From Candidatus Melainabacteria bacterium (GTDB taxonomy: Bacteria; Cyanobacteriota; Vampirovibrionia; Obscuribacterales; Obscuribacteraceae): a stretch of DNA of 64,000 nucleotides. Positions 55,048 through 63,741 of the stretch are shown here, piece after piece. Position numbers and translations under genes: made by a program. Where the stretch lies: positions 186,001 through 250,000 of the forward strand of contig QKMZ01000001.1 in the NCBI GenBank assembly GCA_003242885.1, written 5' to 3'. Position 1 is the first letter of the stretch. Every line of letters starts with the position of its first letter. The notes below the pieces were generated by a model. That model had not been told where the DNA came from. It worked only from the letters and a program-made list of their open reading frames with translations, and did no database searches.

Positions 55048-55154
55048 GTTGCCGTCGTTTGGTAGGAATTGCCGCAGAGCTTAACACGCTTAGGCTCGCG
55101 TGCGCGTCACCTTAGCTCTGCGATAATAATGTTCTTTCAAGCAAAGCTGATTCT

Positions 55155-56198
55155 ATGGATTTTCATACTCTCGAGCCAATATTTTCCGAAATCTCCCGTC
55201 TGGCTACCTCCGACGAGTATTCCGTACCTTTCTGGGCGGCGATTTTGTGGCTTTTGCTCTTGCTTAACAGGCGAGCCTCGCTTCGTCTTCTTTGGCGCAA
55301 GCTCCACATATTTCAGGACAGCACTCTTGAAACCGAAGCTTACTCGAAGATCAATGCTCCTCTGCAAGCCTTTCTGTTGCTGCTTGCCGGATTTCCCTTT
55401 CTTCGGCTTCTGCCCCACGGCATTGGCAAAAGCCTTACTCCGCTGGCGATTTGTATAACTGGTTTTTTAGGGTTGCACGTATTTGTTTGTGCTCTGGACC
55501 TGGCCCTCTTTGGCTGGTTCTTTGCAAAACGGCAGGATGCAAACGTTCCTTCAATTTTTCGCTTTGTCGTTCTGACGGCTGTTTATGTTGGTGTGGGCTT
55601 GATTTTGCTCAACGTCACGCTTGGCATCAATATTATGCCTTTGCTGGCAACATCAACCATCATCACGGCAGTCTTTGGTTTTGCTCTGCAAGACACCTTA
55701 AAAAATCTCTTCTCCGGACTCACCATGAGCTTTGAAAAGCGCTTCAAGCAGGGCGATTGGATTCAAGTAGGTACTGATCCTGCGACTTCAACACTTGGGC
55801 AGGTAGTGGAAATCGGCTGGCGTTCTACTAAAGTGCGTTTGAAAGATAATGATTTTGCGGTTATTCCAAATCAGCAATGTACCGCCAGCCTATTAGTCAA
55901 CTTGACTTCGCCGAAGTCCACACACCTGATTTCCATTGACTTTCCGGTCAAACATAAGGTGGACGTGGAGAAGCTGCGCACGACTCTTGTAAAGCTTGCT
56001 TCTGGTGTTGAGGGTGTCGTGAAAGAGCCGCCTGTCGAGCTTTTGGCGGTTGGCATTAAAACCGACCATTTGATTTTGCGGCTTCGATTTTGGATTGAAG
56101 ACCTGCTCAAGAAGGACCAGGTGCAGTCCGAGATTATTGAAAAGACGTTCAAGAAGCTTGCTCAAGACGACCTTTTGCCATCGAGCGACAGCAAGTGA
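55155..56198 (+). CDS. MscS-family mechanosensitive channel
   Basis: A 347-residue inner-membrane channel with about four N-terminal helices. Pore helix features are ATSTIITAVFGFALQDTLKNLFSGL, given by its core FGFALQDTLKN. The cytoplasmic beta domain has KQGDWIQVG, VVEIGWRSTKVRLKDN, and VIPNQQ. These are typical of small MscS channels, which release solutes during osmotic downshock. The tail ends acidic. Confidence 0.92.
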   Translation: MDFHTLEPIFSEISRLATSDEYSVPFWAAILWLLLLLNRRASLRLLWRKLHIFQDSTLETEAYSKINAPLQAFLLLLAGFPFLRLLPHGIGKSLTPLAICITGFLGLHVFVCALDLALFGWFFAKRQDANVPSIFRFVVLTAVYVGVGLILLNVTLGINIMPLLATSTIITAVFGFALQDTLKNLFSGLTMSFEKRFKQGDWIQVGTDPATSTLGQVVEIGWRSTKVRLKDNDFAVIPNQQCTASLLVNLTSPKSTHLISIDFPVKHKVDVEKLRTTLVKLASGVEGVVKEPPVELLAVGIKTDHLILRLRFWIEDLLKKDQVQSEIIEKTFKKLAQDDLLPSSDSK

Positions 56199-56279
56199 TG
56201 AGTGATAAAATCTTGCTTTGAACCTGGATTGGTCGGGTTGTAGTGGTCCGCGGCGAAAGCCCGCGTTATGAGGTGCCCA

Positions 56280-57407
56280 GTGAACACCTTCTTAAGTTCA
56301 TCTCAAGAAGCGCTTAAAGAGCAGTATGAAAAGTACGCCGCAGAAGAGATTCAACCGGCGGCAAAAGATTTGGAGTTAGGCAAGACGTCGCTCAAAGAGT
56401 TTTTGCAAAAGCTTGGTCAGACTGGTTTTCTCGGTTTGGCGATTGCAAAAGAGTACGGGGGTGCGTCCGGCACTTTCCTGGAGCAATCGCTTTTCGTCGA
56501 AGCTGCCAGCGAATACGAAGCTGGACTGGGACTCTCGCTCTCTGCGCACTTCCAAGTGGTTGAGTTGATTAAGCGCTATGGCGACGATCGTCAGAAATCA
56601 CGCTACTTGCCTTTATTGGCACGGGGCGAAGCAGTTGGCGCATTTTGCTTGAACGAAGAAAATGCAGGCAGCGACTACTCTTTGATCGAAGCAGTTGCTT
56701 CGACAAAGCAAGAAGCACCAAAGCTCAACGGCAAAAAACTCTGGGTCGTTAACGGCAAAATTGCCACCGTTTTGGTCGTGGCCGCTAAGGATGAAGAGAC
56801 TGGTAAGCTCTCGCTTTGGCTCGTGGATGCGGGTGACAGCAAGTCTGTGAAAGTCACTGCTGGCGCCAAGAAGTTAGGCCTTCGCTCTGCAAGCACCGAC
56901 ATAATTGAGTTTGTCGATACCAAGCTCGCAGAGGGCAGCCGACTCGAAGGTGACGCCCACGAACAAATCGAATTCGCACTTGATGTGGCAAAAACAATTT
57001 TAGCGATGGCTTCGATCGGAATGAGCCAGGGCGCGATGAAACTCGCTGTAGATCACGCAAAGACCCGCAAGCAGTTCGGCAAGAATATCGGTGCTTTCCA
57101 AGGCATACAATGGAAGATTGCTGATATGAGTGCAGATGTTGCAGCCGCTCGCATGCTCGCATTGCGCGCCGCATGGGCGTTTGATGAGTCGAAAGAAGAA
57201 TTCAGAAAGTGTGCCGCTATGGCAAAACTGCTTTCTTCTAAGGCTGCCAGACTCCACACCGGTGAAGCGATTCAAATTATGGGCGCCAGTGGAATCGTCG
57301 AAGATTCCCCAACCGAGCGCTTTTATCGTGATGCCAAAATGATGGAAATCTGCCAGGGCACATCAGAATTGCAGAAGGTTATCATCGCGGACGAACTCAA
57401 AGTCTAG
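56280..57407 (+). CDS. Acyl-CoA dehydrogenase family protein lacking the usual catalytic glutamate
   Basis: A 375-residue flavoprotein of the acyl-CoA dehydrogenase fold. The N-terminal domain has LGLAIAKEYGGASG; the middle has CLNEENAGSDYS and LWVVNGKIATV; the C-terminal domain has KTRKQFGKNIGAFQGIQWKIADM, here cited by RKQFGKNI. The usual catalytic segment IYEGTSE reads ICQGTSE, with Gln in place of Glu. GTG 56280 with GAGG 7 bases before it is preferred; ATG 56268 lacks a site. It leads an operon with the protease-like and glycosyltransferase genes (13- and 3-base gaps). Confidence 0.9.
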   Translation: MNTFLSSSQEALKEQYEKYAAEEIQPAAKDLELGKTSLKEFLQKLGQTGFLGLAIAKEYGGASGTFLEQSLFVEAASEYEAGLGLSLSAHFQVVELIKRYGDDRQKSRYLPLLARGEAVGAFCLNEENAGSDYSLIEAVASTKQEAPKLNGKKLWVVNGKIATVLVVAAKDEETGKLSLWLVDAGDSKSVKVTAGAKKLGLRSASTDIIEFVDTKLAEGSRLEGDAHEQIEFALDVAKTILAMASIGMSQGAMKLAVDHAKTRKQFGKNIGAFQGIQWKIADMSADVAAARMLALRAAWAFDESKEEFRKCAAMAKLLSSKAARLHTGEAIQIMGASGIVEDSPTERFYRDAKMMEICQGTSELQKVIIADELKV

Positions 57408-57420
57408 GATTGGTGAGCTT

Positions 57421-58683
57421 ATGATTGATAAGCGCGAAAGCAAGGGTAAGGCAGTCGGTAATTTCGGCAAATCTGCACTCTGTGCTTTCGCACTTGTGGC
57501 GTTATTTAGCAGTGCCGCAACGGCTGAGCCTTATTCTGAAGGTATCGAGTTTTACAATCAACGCAACTTCCAGCGTGCTGCAAGTTGCTTTGAGACTGCC
57601 ATTGCTCGCAGTCCTGAAAACACCAATGCGATCTACTACGCTGCACTTACCTATCAGCAATTGCGCAACAATCCGCGTGCCATCGAGCTCTACAAGCAGC
57701 TCGCAACGCGCTATCCGAATTCCCGTGGTGGCAGATTAGCGATACAAGCATTGCAGGGGTTGGGAGCTGGTGTCGGCGGTGGTGGCGGTTCTTCCTCATC
57801 CGCTGCATCCACTACTCGATCTTATTCCAGATCATATGGTGGTTCTAGCTCTGCTAGCGAAGATCCGGACATTGCTAGATTGCCTGCGCAAGAGCGTCTC
57901 CACTTCCGCACGGAAGACAATGGAGGCAAGCCAGTACTCTGGGTATCCGGTGCAGTAAGAAGTACGCCTCTCGACTTTGTTTTTGACACCGGTGCTGATC
58001 ATACTGTTATTGGTATGGATCATCTGGCGCAGATTGGTCTTCCGAGACCGAGCGGTCCGCCTGATGGGCACTCTATGGGTGTTGGCAACAAGGTTAGCGA
58101 GAGCTGGATTATAAGAACCGATGTAAAAATTGGCGGTATTCAACGCCACAACTTCCCACTTTGGGTTTCGGACAGAACAGGCGTGCCGCCTCTTCTCGGA
58201 CGCAACTTCATGGAGCCATTCAACTACACCATTGATACCAGTGGTGGCAGCATTCTTATGACAAAGAAGGTGACTGCTTCATCATCTGGCGGATTTGGCG
58301 TCTCCAGTCAAGGCGGGGTGCCGTTTAAGCGTGTTCGTGGCGGCGGCGTTCTCGTTTCTGTAGAAGTGAACGGACGTCCTATCGACATGCTTTTCGATAC
58401 AGGTGCGCAGTCTTGTTTGTTCAGCAAAAAGGATATGAGGATGCTGGGCATATCAATCCCTGCAGATGCTGAGCATGAAATGACCCAAGGTGTGGGCGGT
58501 GGAATGCCTGGTCTCAGATTCCCTGTCTCACGCATGAAGTTGGGTCCCATCGATAAGACCAACTTGCCTATCACTGTTGTCGAACAAGACTTTGGAGAGC
58601 CCCTGCTCGGGCAGTCCTTCTTCCACGACTACCAGTACACGATCGACGATCAGCGCAATGTAATCCGCTTCCTGCGAAGGTAG
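57421..58683 (+). CDS. Secreted TPR protein with two retropepsin-like aspartic protease domains
   Basis: A 420-residue protein. A signal peptide ends near residue 35 (SSAATAEP). A TPR pair (about 40-110) is followed by a Gly/Ser linker (115-150) and then two retropepsin-like domains. Each has the catalytic signature: FVFDTGADHTVIG (D189) and LFDTGAQSCLFS (D326). Each also has the later flap and closing segment (LLGRNFMEP and LLGQSFFHDY). Retropepsins act as dimers of one-motif chains, so this chain could form its site intramolecularly. Substrate unknown. In an operon with an acyl-CoA dehydrogenase and a glycosyltransferase. Confidence 0.85.
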   Translation: MIDKRESKGKAVGNFGKSALCAFALVALFSSAATAEPYSEGIEFYNQRNFQRAASCFETAIARSPENTNAIYYAALTYQQLRNNPRAIELYKQLATRYPNSRGGRLAIQALQGLGAGVGGGGGSSSSAASTTRSYSRSYGGSSSASEDPDIARLPAQERLHFRTEDNGGKPVLWVSGAVRSTPLDFVFDTGADHTVIGMDHLAQIGLPRPSGPPDGHSMGVGNKVSESWIIRTDVKIGGIQRHNFPLWVSDRTGVPPLLGRNFMEPFNYTIDTSGGSILMTKKVTASSSGGFGVSSQGGVPFKRVRGGGVLVSVEVNGRPIDMLFDTGAQSCLFSKKDMRMLGISIPADAEHEMTQGVGGGMPGLRFPVSRMKLGPIDKTNLPITVVEQDFGEPLLGQSFFHDYQYTIDDQRNVIRFLRR

Positions 58684-58686
58684 CTG

Positions 58687-59454
58687 ATGGCGACTCTTTC
58701 TGTCGTTATCGTAGCTAAGAATGAAGAGCGCATCATTGGGCGCACTCTGGATGCAGTTCGCGATATTGCGGATGAGATTCTTGTGGTCGATTCTGGTTCT
58801 GAAGACAAAACCATTGAAATTTCCACTTCGAAAGGCGCTCGCGTAGTGCATCAGGACTGGCTCGGTTATGCGGGACAGAAGAACTTTGCGCTGTCTCTGG
58901 CGAAAAGTGATTGGCTTTTGAGTCTCGATGCGGATGAGGTGCTGACACCAGAATCGGTGGCAGAGATAAAAGCAATAGTTTCAGGTGAAACTACGGGTAA
59001 GTGCGATGGATACAAGATTCCGCGCATTCTTTATATTGGGGAACATCCGGTGCGCCATGGTGGTTTCTACCCTGATGCGCAATTGAGATTGATCCAAAAC
59101 GGCAAAGGAAAGTTTCGCGACCGCATGGTGCACGAACGCATCTTTGTCGACGGACCGGTCGCTGTTTTGCGCCATCCCATGCTGCATTACAGTTATAGAA
59201 ATGTCGATGAGTTTACGAAAGCCATGGATAAGTATGCCCGTCTTTCTGCTGAGGAATTCAAACAAGATGGTTCTAAAAAATGGCGTGCTAATCCGTTGAA
59301 CGAACTTCTTCATCCGATGTGGACATTCTTCGCGCGTTACGTTCTGCGCCTCGGCTTTTTAGATGGCAAGCTGGGTTTGGAGATGAATCTTATTTACAGC
59401 AATTACGTCCGCAACAAGATCCGCTATCTCAGAGAATCCGAAGGTGCATTCTAG
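58687..59454 (+). CDS. Family 2 glycosyltransferase (WaaE/KdtX-like)
   Basis: A 255-residue GT-A enzyme. LSVVIVAKNEERIIGRTLDA and ILVVDSGSEDKTIEI form the nucleotide-sugar site; LLSLDADEVL contains the DxD metal motif; a YAGQKNFAL segment follows. This is the pattern of lipopolysaccharide core beta-glucosyl- or heptosyl-linked transferases of the WaaE/KdtX group. The acceptor is unknown. It starts 3 bases after the aspartic protease-like gene, so they are coupled. Confidence 0.88.
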   Translation: MATLSVVIVAKNEERIIGRTLDAVRDIADEILVVDSGSEDKTIEISTSKGARVVHQDWLGYAGQKNFALSLAKSDWLLSLDADEVLTPESVAEIKAIVSGETTGKCDGYKIPRILYIGEHPVRHGGFYPDAQLRLIQNGKGKFRDRMVHERIFVDGPVAVLRHPMLHYSYRNVDEFTKAMDKYARLSAEEFKQDGSKKWRANPLNELLHPMWTFFARYVLRLGFLDGKLGLEMNLIYSNYVRNKIRYLRESEGAF

Positions 59455-59567
59455 ATATGATTGGGTCGCTTGTTGAATAGCTTTCAGGTTTCATGAAGCC
59501 GAGCAAAAAAGGCTAACAAAAGATTATCCGATGCTCAGCGCAGAGTGCGATCTATAGATAGTACTCT

Positions 59568-59605
59568 TGGTATGAACAAGTTGCATACCATACAAAAATA
59601 TGGTA
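59568..59605. promoter_or_regulatory. Three alternating TGGTAT half-sites upstream of the AAA/subtilase operon
   Basis: TGGTATG (59568-59574), CATACCA (59584-59590) and TATGGTA (59599-59605). The last two form a TACCATA-N6-TATGGTA palindrome (59586-59605) and the first two another with a 9-base spacer. It lies about 100 bases before the AAA ATPase gene in an AT-rich promoter region, so it is a likely operator. Confidence 0.5.
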
Positions 59606-59708
59606 AGGTGGTTGGTGGAAGGTTATTTGTTTAACATTGGAAAAAATTGGGAATTTCACGGGCACAAGCTGAAATTGAACTGGTCCCAGCAGTTGGGGGC
59701 GTCTTACA

Positions 59709-60680
59709 ATGGCAACCGGTGACCAACTTAAAAAACTTCTTGCGGCATACCGCGATCGTGATGACTCGCTTTTTTTCCGGGTTGCACAAGGAATCATTTC
59801 AGACGAAACCGCTGCTAACCATCACGCTCTCGCACGCGATTTGAAGAAAGCTCTAGGAGATCAGCGTCGTGCTGGAGAGCTGGTCTTACTTCCACGAGAC
59901 AAAGGCGGTGTTTCACTTCTAAATCTTGCGCAAAGTGATGTTTCGGCAGAAAGACTTGTGTTTTCGAAGTCGACTGCCGACAAAATAGGCCGAGTTTTGG
60001 AAGAACACAAAGCTGCAGCAACGCTAGCAGCCTTTGGGTATTTCCCCAAGAAAAAGCTCCTCTTTTGGGGGCCTCCAGGATGTGGAAAAACTATGACAGC
60101 GTATTACCTTGCGCATGAATTGGGCCTTCAAATTGGGACGGTCAGGCTAAGTTCGCTTATTTCGAGCTATTTGGGTGATACTGCTCAGCATTTAGACGCA
60201 GTTTTTGAAACAGCAAACAATACTCCAATGGTGCTACTTCTGGACGAAGTTGATGCCCTAGGAAAGAGTCGCGATGATCCGAATGATGTTGGAGAACTAA
60301 AGAGAGTCGTAAACACATTGTTGCAAGCGATGGATCGATTTACTTGCAAGCAAAGCATAGTCATTGCTGCCAGCAATCACGAATACATGCTTGATCCAGC
60401 CCTTTGGCGGAGATTCGATGACGTTGTAGAGTTTCCATTGCCTGCACAGTTCGAAATTCGTACCGATCTAGAAAGACTTCTTAATGGAGTAAAACTTGAA
60501 GGCGAGCTTTCAGATGCAGTTGAATTGCTTGATGGTTTTTCATTTGCCGATATAGAAAGAATTGCTATTGAAGCCGTCAAGACGATGATCCTTGAGCATC
60601 GAACATATCTTGTAATTGATGACCTTGTTTCGCAAATCAAAGCCTTTCGCAAGTTGCCGACAAATAAAGGCCTTAACTGA
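59709..60680 (+). CDS. AAA ATPase of an ietAS-type AAA/subtilase pair
   Basis: A 323-residue AAA ATPase. The N-terminal 100 residues are helical and may bind partners. Walker A is GPPGCGKT (121-128), Walker B LLLDEVDA (D179, E180), sensor region AASNHEY, and the arginine finger LWRRFDD. A C-terminal lid follows. The protease gene starts 6 bases later. Pairs of a AAA ATPase with a subtilisin-like protease match the ietAS system, described as a toxin-antitoxin module and as an anti-phage system. The antitoxin or regulator role of the ATPase is inferred from that family. Confidence 0.85.
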   Translation: MATGDQLKKLLAAYRDRDDSLFFRVAQGIISDETAANHHALARDLKKALGDQRRAGELVLLPRDKGGVSLLNLAQSDVSAERLVFSKSTADKIGRVLEEHKAAATLAAFGYFPKKKLLFWGPPGCGKTMTAYYLAHELGLQIGTVRLSSLISSYLGDTAQHLDAVFETANNTPMVLLLDEVDALGKSRDDPNDVGELKRVVNTLLQAMDRFTCKQSIVIAASNHEYMLDPALWRRFDDVVEFPLPAQFEIRTDLERLLNGVKLEGELSDAVELLDGFSFADIERIAIEAVKTMILEHRTYLVIDDLVSQIKAFRKLPTNKGLN

Positions 60681-60685
60681 AGTCC

Positions 60686-63136
60686 ATGACTGAGAATTTT
60701 GATCCACTCCGTCTGAGCACACCAATGATAAAGCGGAGGGCATCAGCTCCTCCCGGTCCTCCGATTCCAAAAGACGTACTAAAGAATTACAAGGAAAAGG
60801 CTTCTGATTTAAAGACCAAGATAAAGCCGTATGTTCAAAAGCTGCATGAGCTGACGCCAGAGCAGCGACGTGCTGTTTTTTATAAATTGACCCAAGGACA
60901 GATAAGAATTGATCTGACTGGAACAGGGTTGAGAGTATTCGCAGTCGGTGAGGATACTCTACTTGCGATGGTTCGAGGTGAAAACCTTGACTCACTTTTG
61001 AAGAAGATCGAAGATTTTGAGAACGCTACTCCCAAAAAGGGCCATATTAAGAATGAAAAAATTGGTTTCGGTATTACTGACTTTGAACTCGGAAAGCCTA
61101 CTGATCGACTAAGTGAATCAATGCTCGAACAGTACGAGCACTTGATCGAGTTAGACTCTTTCATTTTTGAGATTGAGTTGATGGCAAATGAGAGTCATCG
61201 GGGTCCACAACTTCGTGAGCTTCAACAAATTCTTGATGACCTTCAGGCTGCAATCACTTTAAACGGTGTCATTTACGAGCACGAATTTAGCGCTGGGTTC
61301 GCGCGGGTAGTTCTGAGAACGAGCGGAAGTATGTTTCAAAAGCTTGTTGAGGATGAATATTGGCAGACGAGAATCATTCGTTTCGAAAATAGACCGGAGT
61401 TTGAAACGTTTACTACGAGCTTGAAGAACTTTTCATTGACTTCACTGGGAAAAATTGAGGCTCCTTCGGAGAATAGCGAAGTTGTCTGCATCGTAGACTC
61501 TGGGGTTACCTCTGGTAATCCTTTTTTGAAGCCAGTAAGCCGCGAAGACCAGTTCACGTCTTTCGTGGAGGGAAACAATAATCCATTCGATGAGTACAAC
61601 CACGGTTCTGGTGTCGCATCTCTGGCAGCGTACCAAGAGTTAAACATCAGTGCTGGTGCAGTCAATCGAGCAAGTGCTTGGATTGTTAGTGCCAGAATTC
61701 TTGACGAAAACAATGAAATCGAAACTCAACTGCTATCGTCAGTTTTGGAAAAGGTAGTCGAGCACTACTCAGAATTGGGAGTACGCATTTTTAATCTTTC
61801 TGTTTGCGTTAGAAATAAACCGTGGAATGAGATGACCCGAAGAGCGGCAAAACGCAGCACTTGGGTTGCTCGCAAGATTGATCAACTTTCAAAAAAATTT
61901 GACGTCGTCTTCATAATAAGCGCAGGAAATCTGACTCTTGATGCAGTGAACGCATTTATAGCTGATGGTGCCGATTATCCTGCTTATTTTCAAAGCGAAG
62001 AATGCAAGATTTTAGATCCGTCTCAGGCAGCATTAGCGATAACAGTAGGCTCAATTGTTCCAAGTACGACTGTGTTAACTGCAAGGTCTACACCTATTGC
62101 AGAACAGTATCTTCCCTCCCCTTTCACGAGAGTAGGTCCTGGAATATTAGGTGAGATCAAGCCAGAACTCGTTGATTACGGTGGCAATTGGGTTGTTTTC
62201 GGCGACAGTGACAGGGTTACTTCAAACGCTGGAACCAATTTGATAATGGCAAGCAACAAATTGTCTCCAGCAATCGCTCACGATGCTGGGACTAGCTTTG
62301 CTGCCCCAAAAGTTAGCTACAAAATGGCGCAGATCTTGGCGGAGTTGAGAGCTCTCTTTCGCGAGCATATTTCATCTTCTTTGTTGAGAGCATTCTTGGT
62401 TAACTCATCCTCGATTAGAAGAAGCAGTTACCCAAATGACGAAATTGATCAGTTTGCGGCTAGATTTGTCTCTGTTGGTTCTCTCGCACGTATATTGGGT
62501 TATGGAACAGCTGATTTGTCTAAAGCAGTGATTAGCGATCAGTACAGTGCAATTTGCTATTACCAAGGTGTCTTAAGTCCTGACGACGTTGCATTTTTCA
62601 AAATTCCTGTGCCTAAAGAACTGTCTAGATCTACAGGAAAGAAAAGAATTACTGTAACTGCTGCATTTTCTCCAGATGTAAGTCAAAACGGTCTAAGGGA
62701 GTATCTTTCGGCACGTATGCAGTGGCGTTTATTTAGAGGCGATGCTACAGAAGGCGACGTGCTAGCGGCGATGTCGAAAGATGTGGAAGCCGATACTGAA
62801 GCCGAAGGTACAGACGCGTTGGAAGAAGTAAGTCTCCTTGGCAACACTGAAGATGAAGAAACTGCTTCTAATACCAAAGAACTTAAGGCAGGTCGTTTCA
62901 AACTTCGCCAGAGATCAAAAGGGACAATACAGCACGATGTTTTTGAGTGGAAGCAGCACAAAGAGGAATATAGCGACAACGACTACGTGCTAGCTGTTTC
63001 ACTGTTTAAGCGCTGGAGTAGCTCACCTATTCCGCTGGCTGTTGTGGTCAGAATCGAAGATGTTTCTTTGTCAGTCCCAATTTATTCGGCAATTAAAGTT
63101 CGGTTGTCGCAAATTCGTGTCCAGGCAAGAGTTTAG
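60686..63136 (+). CDS. Subtilisin-like (S8) protease of an ietAS-type pair
   Basis: An 816-residue S8 peptidase, without a signal peptide, so probably intracellular. The catalytic triad is complete: D271 (CIVDSGV), H306 (NHGSGVASLA), S537 (GTSFAAPK), with oxyanion N415 (SAGNLT). The N-terminal 250 residues and C-terminal 230 residues are not recognised; the latter contains an acidic stretch of about 50 residues. The preceding AAA ATPase gene is 6 bases away. In ietAS-like systems the protease is the toxic effector. The region is visibly AT-richer than the flanking core genes, suggesting transfer. Confidence 0.88.
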   Translation: MTENFDPLRLSTPMIKRRASAPPGPPIPKDVLKNYKEKASDLKTKIKPYVQKLHELTPEQRRAVFYKLTQGQIRIDLTGTGLRVFAVGEDTLLAMVRGENLDSLLKKIEDFENATPKKGHIKNEKIGFGITDFELGKPTDRLSESMLEQYEHLIELDSFIFEIELMANESHRGPQLRELQQILDDLQAAITLNGVIYEHEFSAGFARVVLRTSGSMFQKLVEDEYWQTRIIRFENRPEFETFTTSLKNFSLTSLGKIEAPSENSEVVCIVDSGVTSGNPFLKPVSREDQFTSFVEGNNNPFDEYNHGSGVASLAAYQELNISAGAVNRASAWIVSARILDENNEIETQLLSSVLEKVVEHYSELGVRIFNLSVCVRNKPWNEMTRRAAKRSTWVARKIDQLSKKFDVVFIISAGNLTLDAVNAFIADGADYPAYFQSEECKILDPSQAALAITVGSIVPSTTVLTARSTPIAEQYLPSPFTRVGPGILGEIKPELVDYGGNWVVFGDSDRVTSNAGTNLIMASNKLSPAIAHDAGTSFAAPKVSYKMAQILAELRALFREHISSSLLRAFLVNSSSIRRSSYPNDEIDQFAARFVSVGSLARILGYGTADLSKAVISDQYSAICYYQGVLSPDDVAFFKIPVPKELSRSTGKKRITVTAAFSPDVSQNGLREYLSARMQWRLFRGDATEGDVLAAMSKDVEADTEAEGTDALEEVSLLGNTEDEETASNTKELKAGRFKLRQRSKGTIQHDVFEWKQHKEEYSDNDYVLAVSLFKRWSSSPIPLAVVVRIEDVSLSVPIYSAIKVRLSQIRVQARV

Positions 63137-63156
63137 TTTCGAGGAATTGGAAACGC

Positions 63157-63711
63157 ATGAATTTTTCTAATGACGAGCTGTCAGATGGAATCACTCTGAT
63201 CACTAATGTCAGCAGACGCACCTACGACGAAGACTTTTCGGACTTACTCCAAAGAGTGAAAGCAGAGGACGCCGTGCTTGATGAAGTGGCGGTTGTCTTC
63301 GACGCTGTTCAAGAGGAGCAATCTGGTTGTCTACCACCCGTGCAGAGTAAGCATTTGGAAGACAGCGCTATTGGCGCTTCTGGTAGAAAATCTAAGTCTT
63401 GGTTCTTCTACATTGGCCGGTCCCTATGCAAATATTTGCAGCAAGATCCCGAGTTGTCCAAAAGAATTGATGATGTTTCTGAAAGTACAAAACAAACTGG
63501 TCAGAAATTGACTGCTGCATCCTTCACACAAGGTGTTGCAGTAACTGGTTTGGCTAGTTATCTTTCACAGCATGTGCCAGGCTTTTCTGACTTAGGTCCG
63601 GCTGGTGTTGCTGGAATTCTATTGGTAATACAAGCCGTGGGAACTGATGCGATTTGTTGCTGGGTGAGTGATCAAGTTCGCGAAGTGAATGGTGACACAG
63701 ACACGGACTAG
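63157..63711 (+). CDS. Unrecognised third gene of the AAA/subtilase operon, 184 aa
   Basis: Follows the protease by 20 bases on the same strand. The first 120 residues are charged and soluble (TYDEDFSDLLQRVKAED; SWFFYIGRSLCKYLQQDPEL). Residues about 122-170 are strongly hydrophobic (QGVAVTGLASYL, and GPAGVAGILLVIQAVGTDAICCW), suggesting one or two membrane-associated helices, and the end is acidic. No family recognised. Its position suggests a component or regulator of the system, but the two-gene ietAS core is not known to need it. Confidence 0.6.
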   Translation: MNFSNDELSDGITLITNVSRRTYDEDFSDLLQRVKAEDAVLDEVAVVFDAVQEEQSGCLPPVQSKHLEDSAIGASGRKSKSWFFYIGRSLCKYLQQDPELSKRIDDVSESTKQTGQKLTAASFTQGVAVTGLASYLSQHVPGFSDLGPAGVAGILLVIQAVGTDAICCWVSDQVREVNGDTDTD

Positions 63712-63741
63712 ACCCTTTCATTGTATCTTCCGTAAGGAGCA

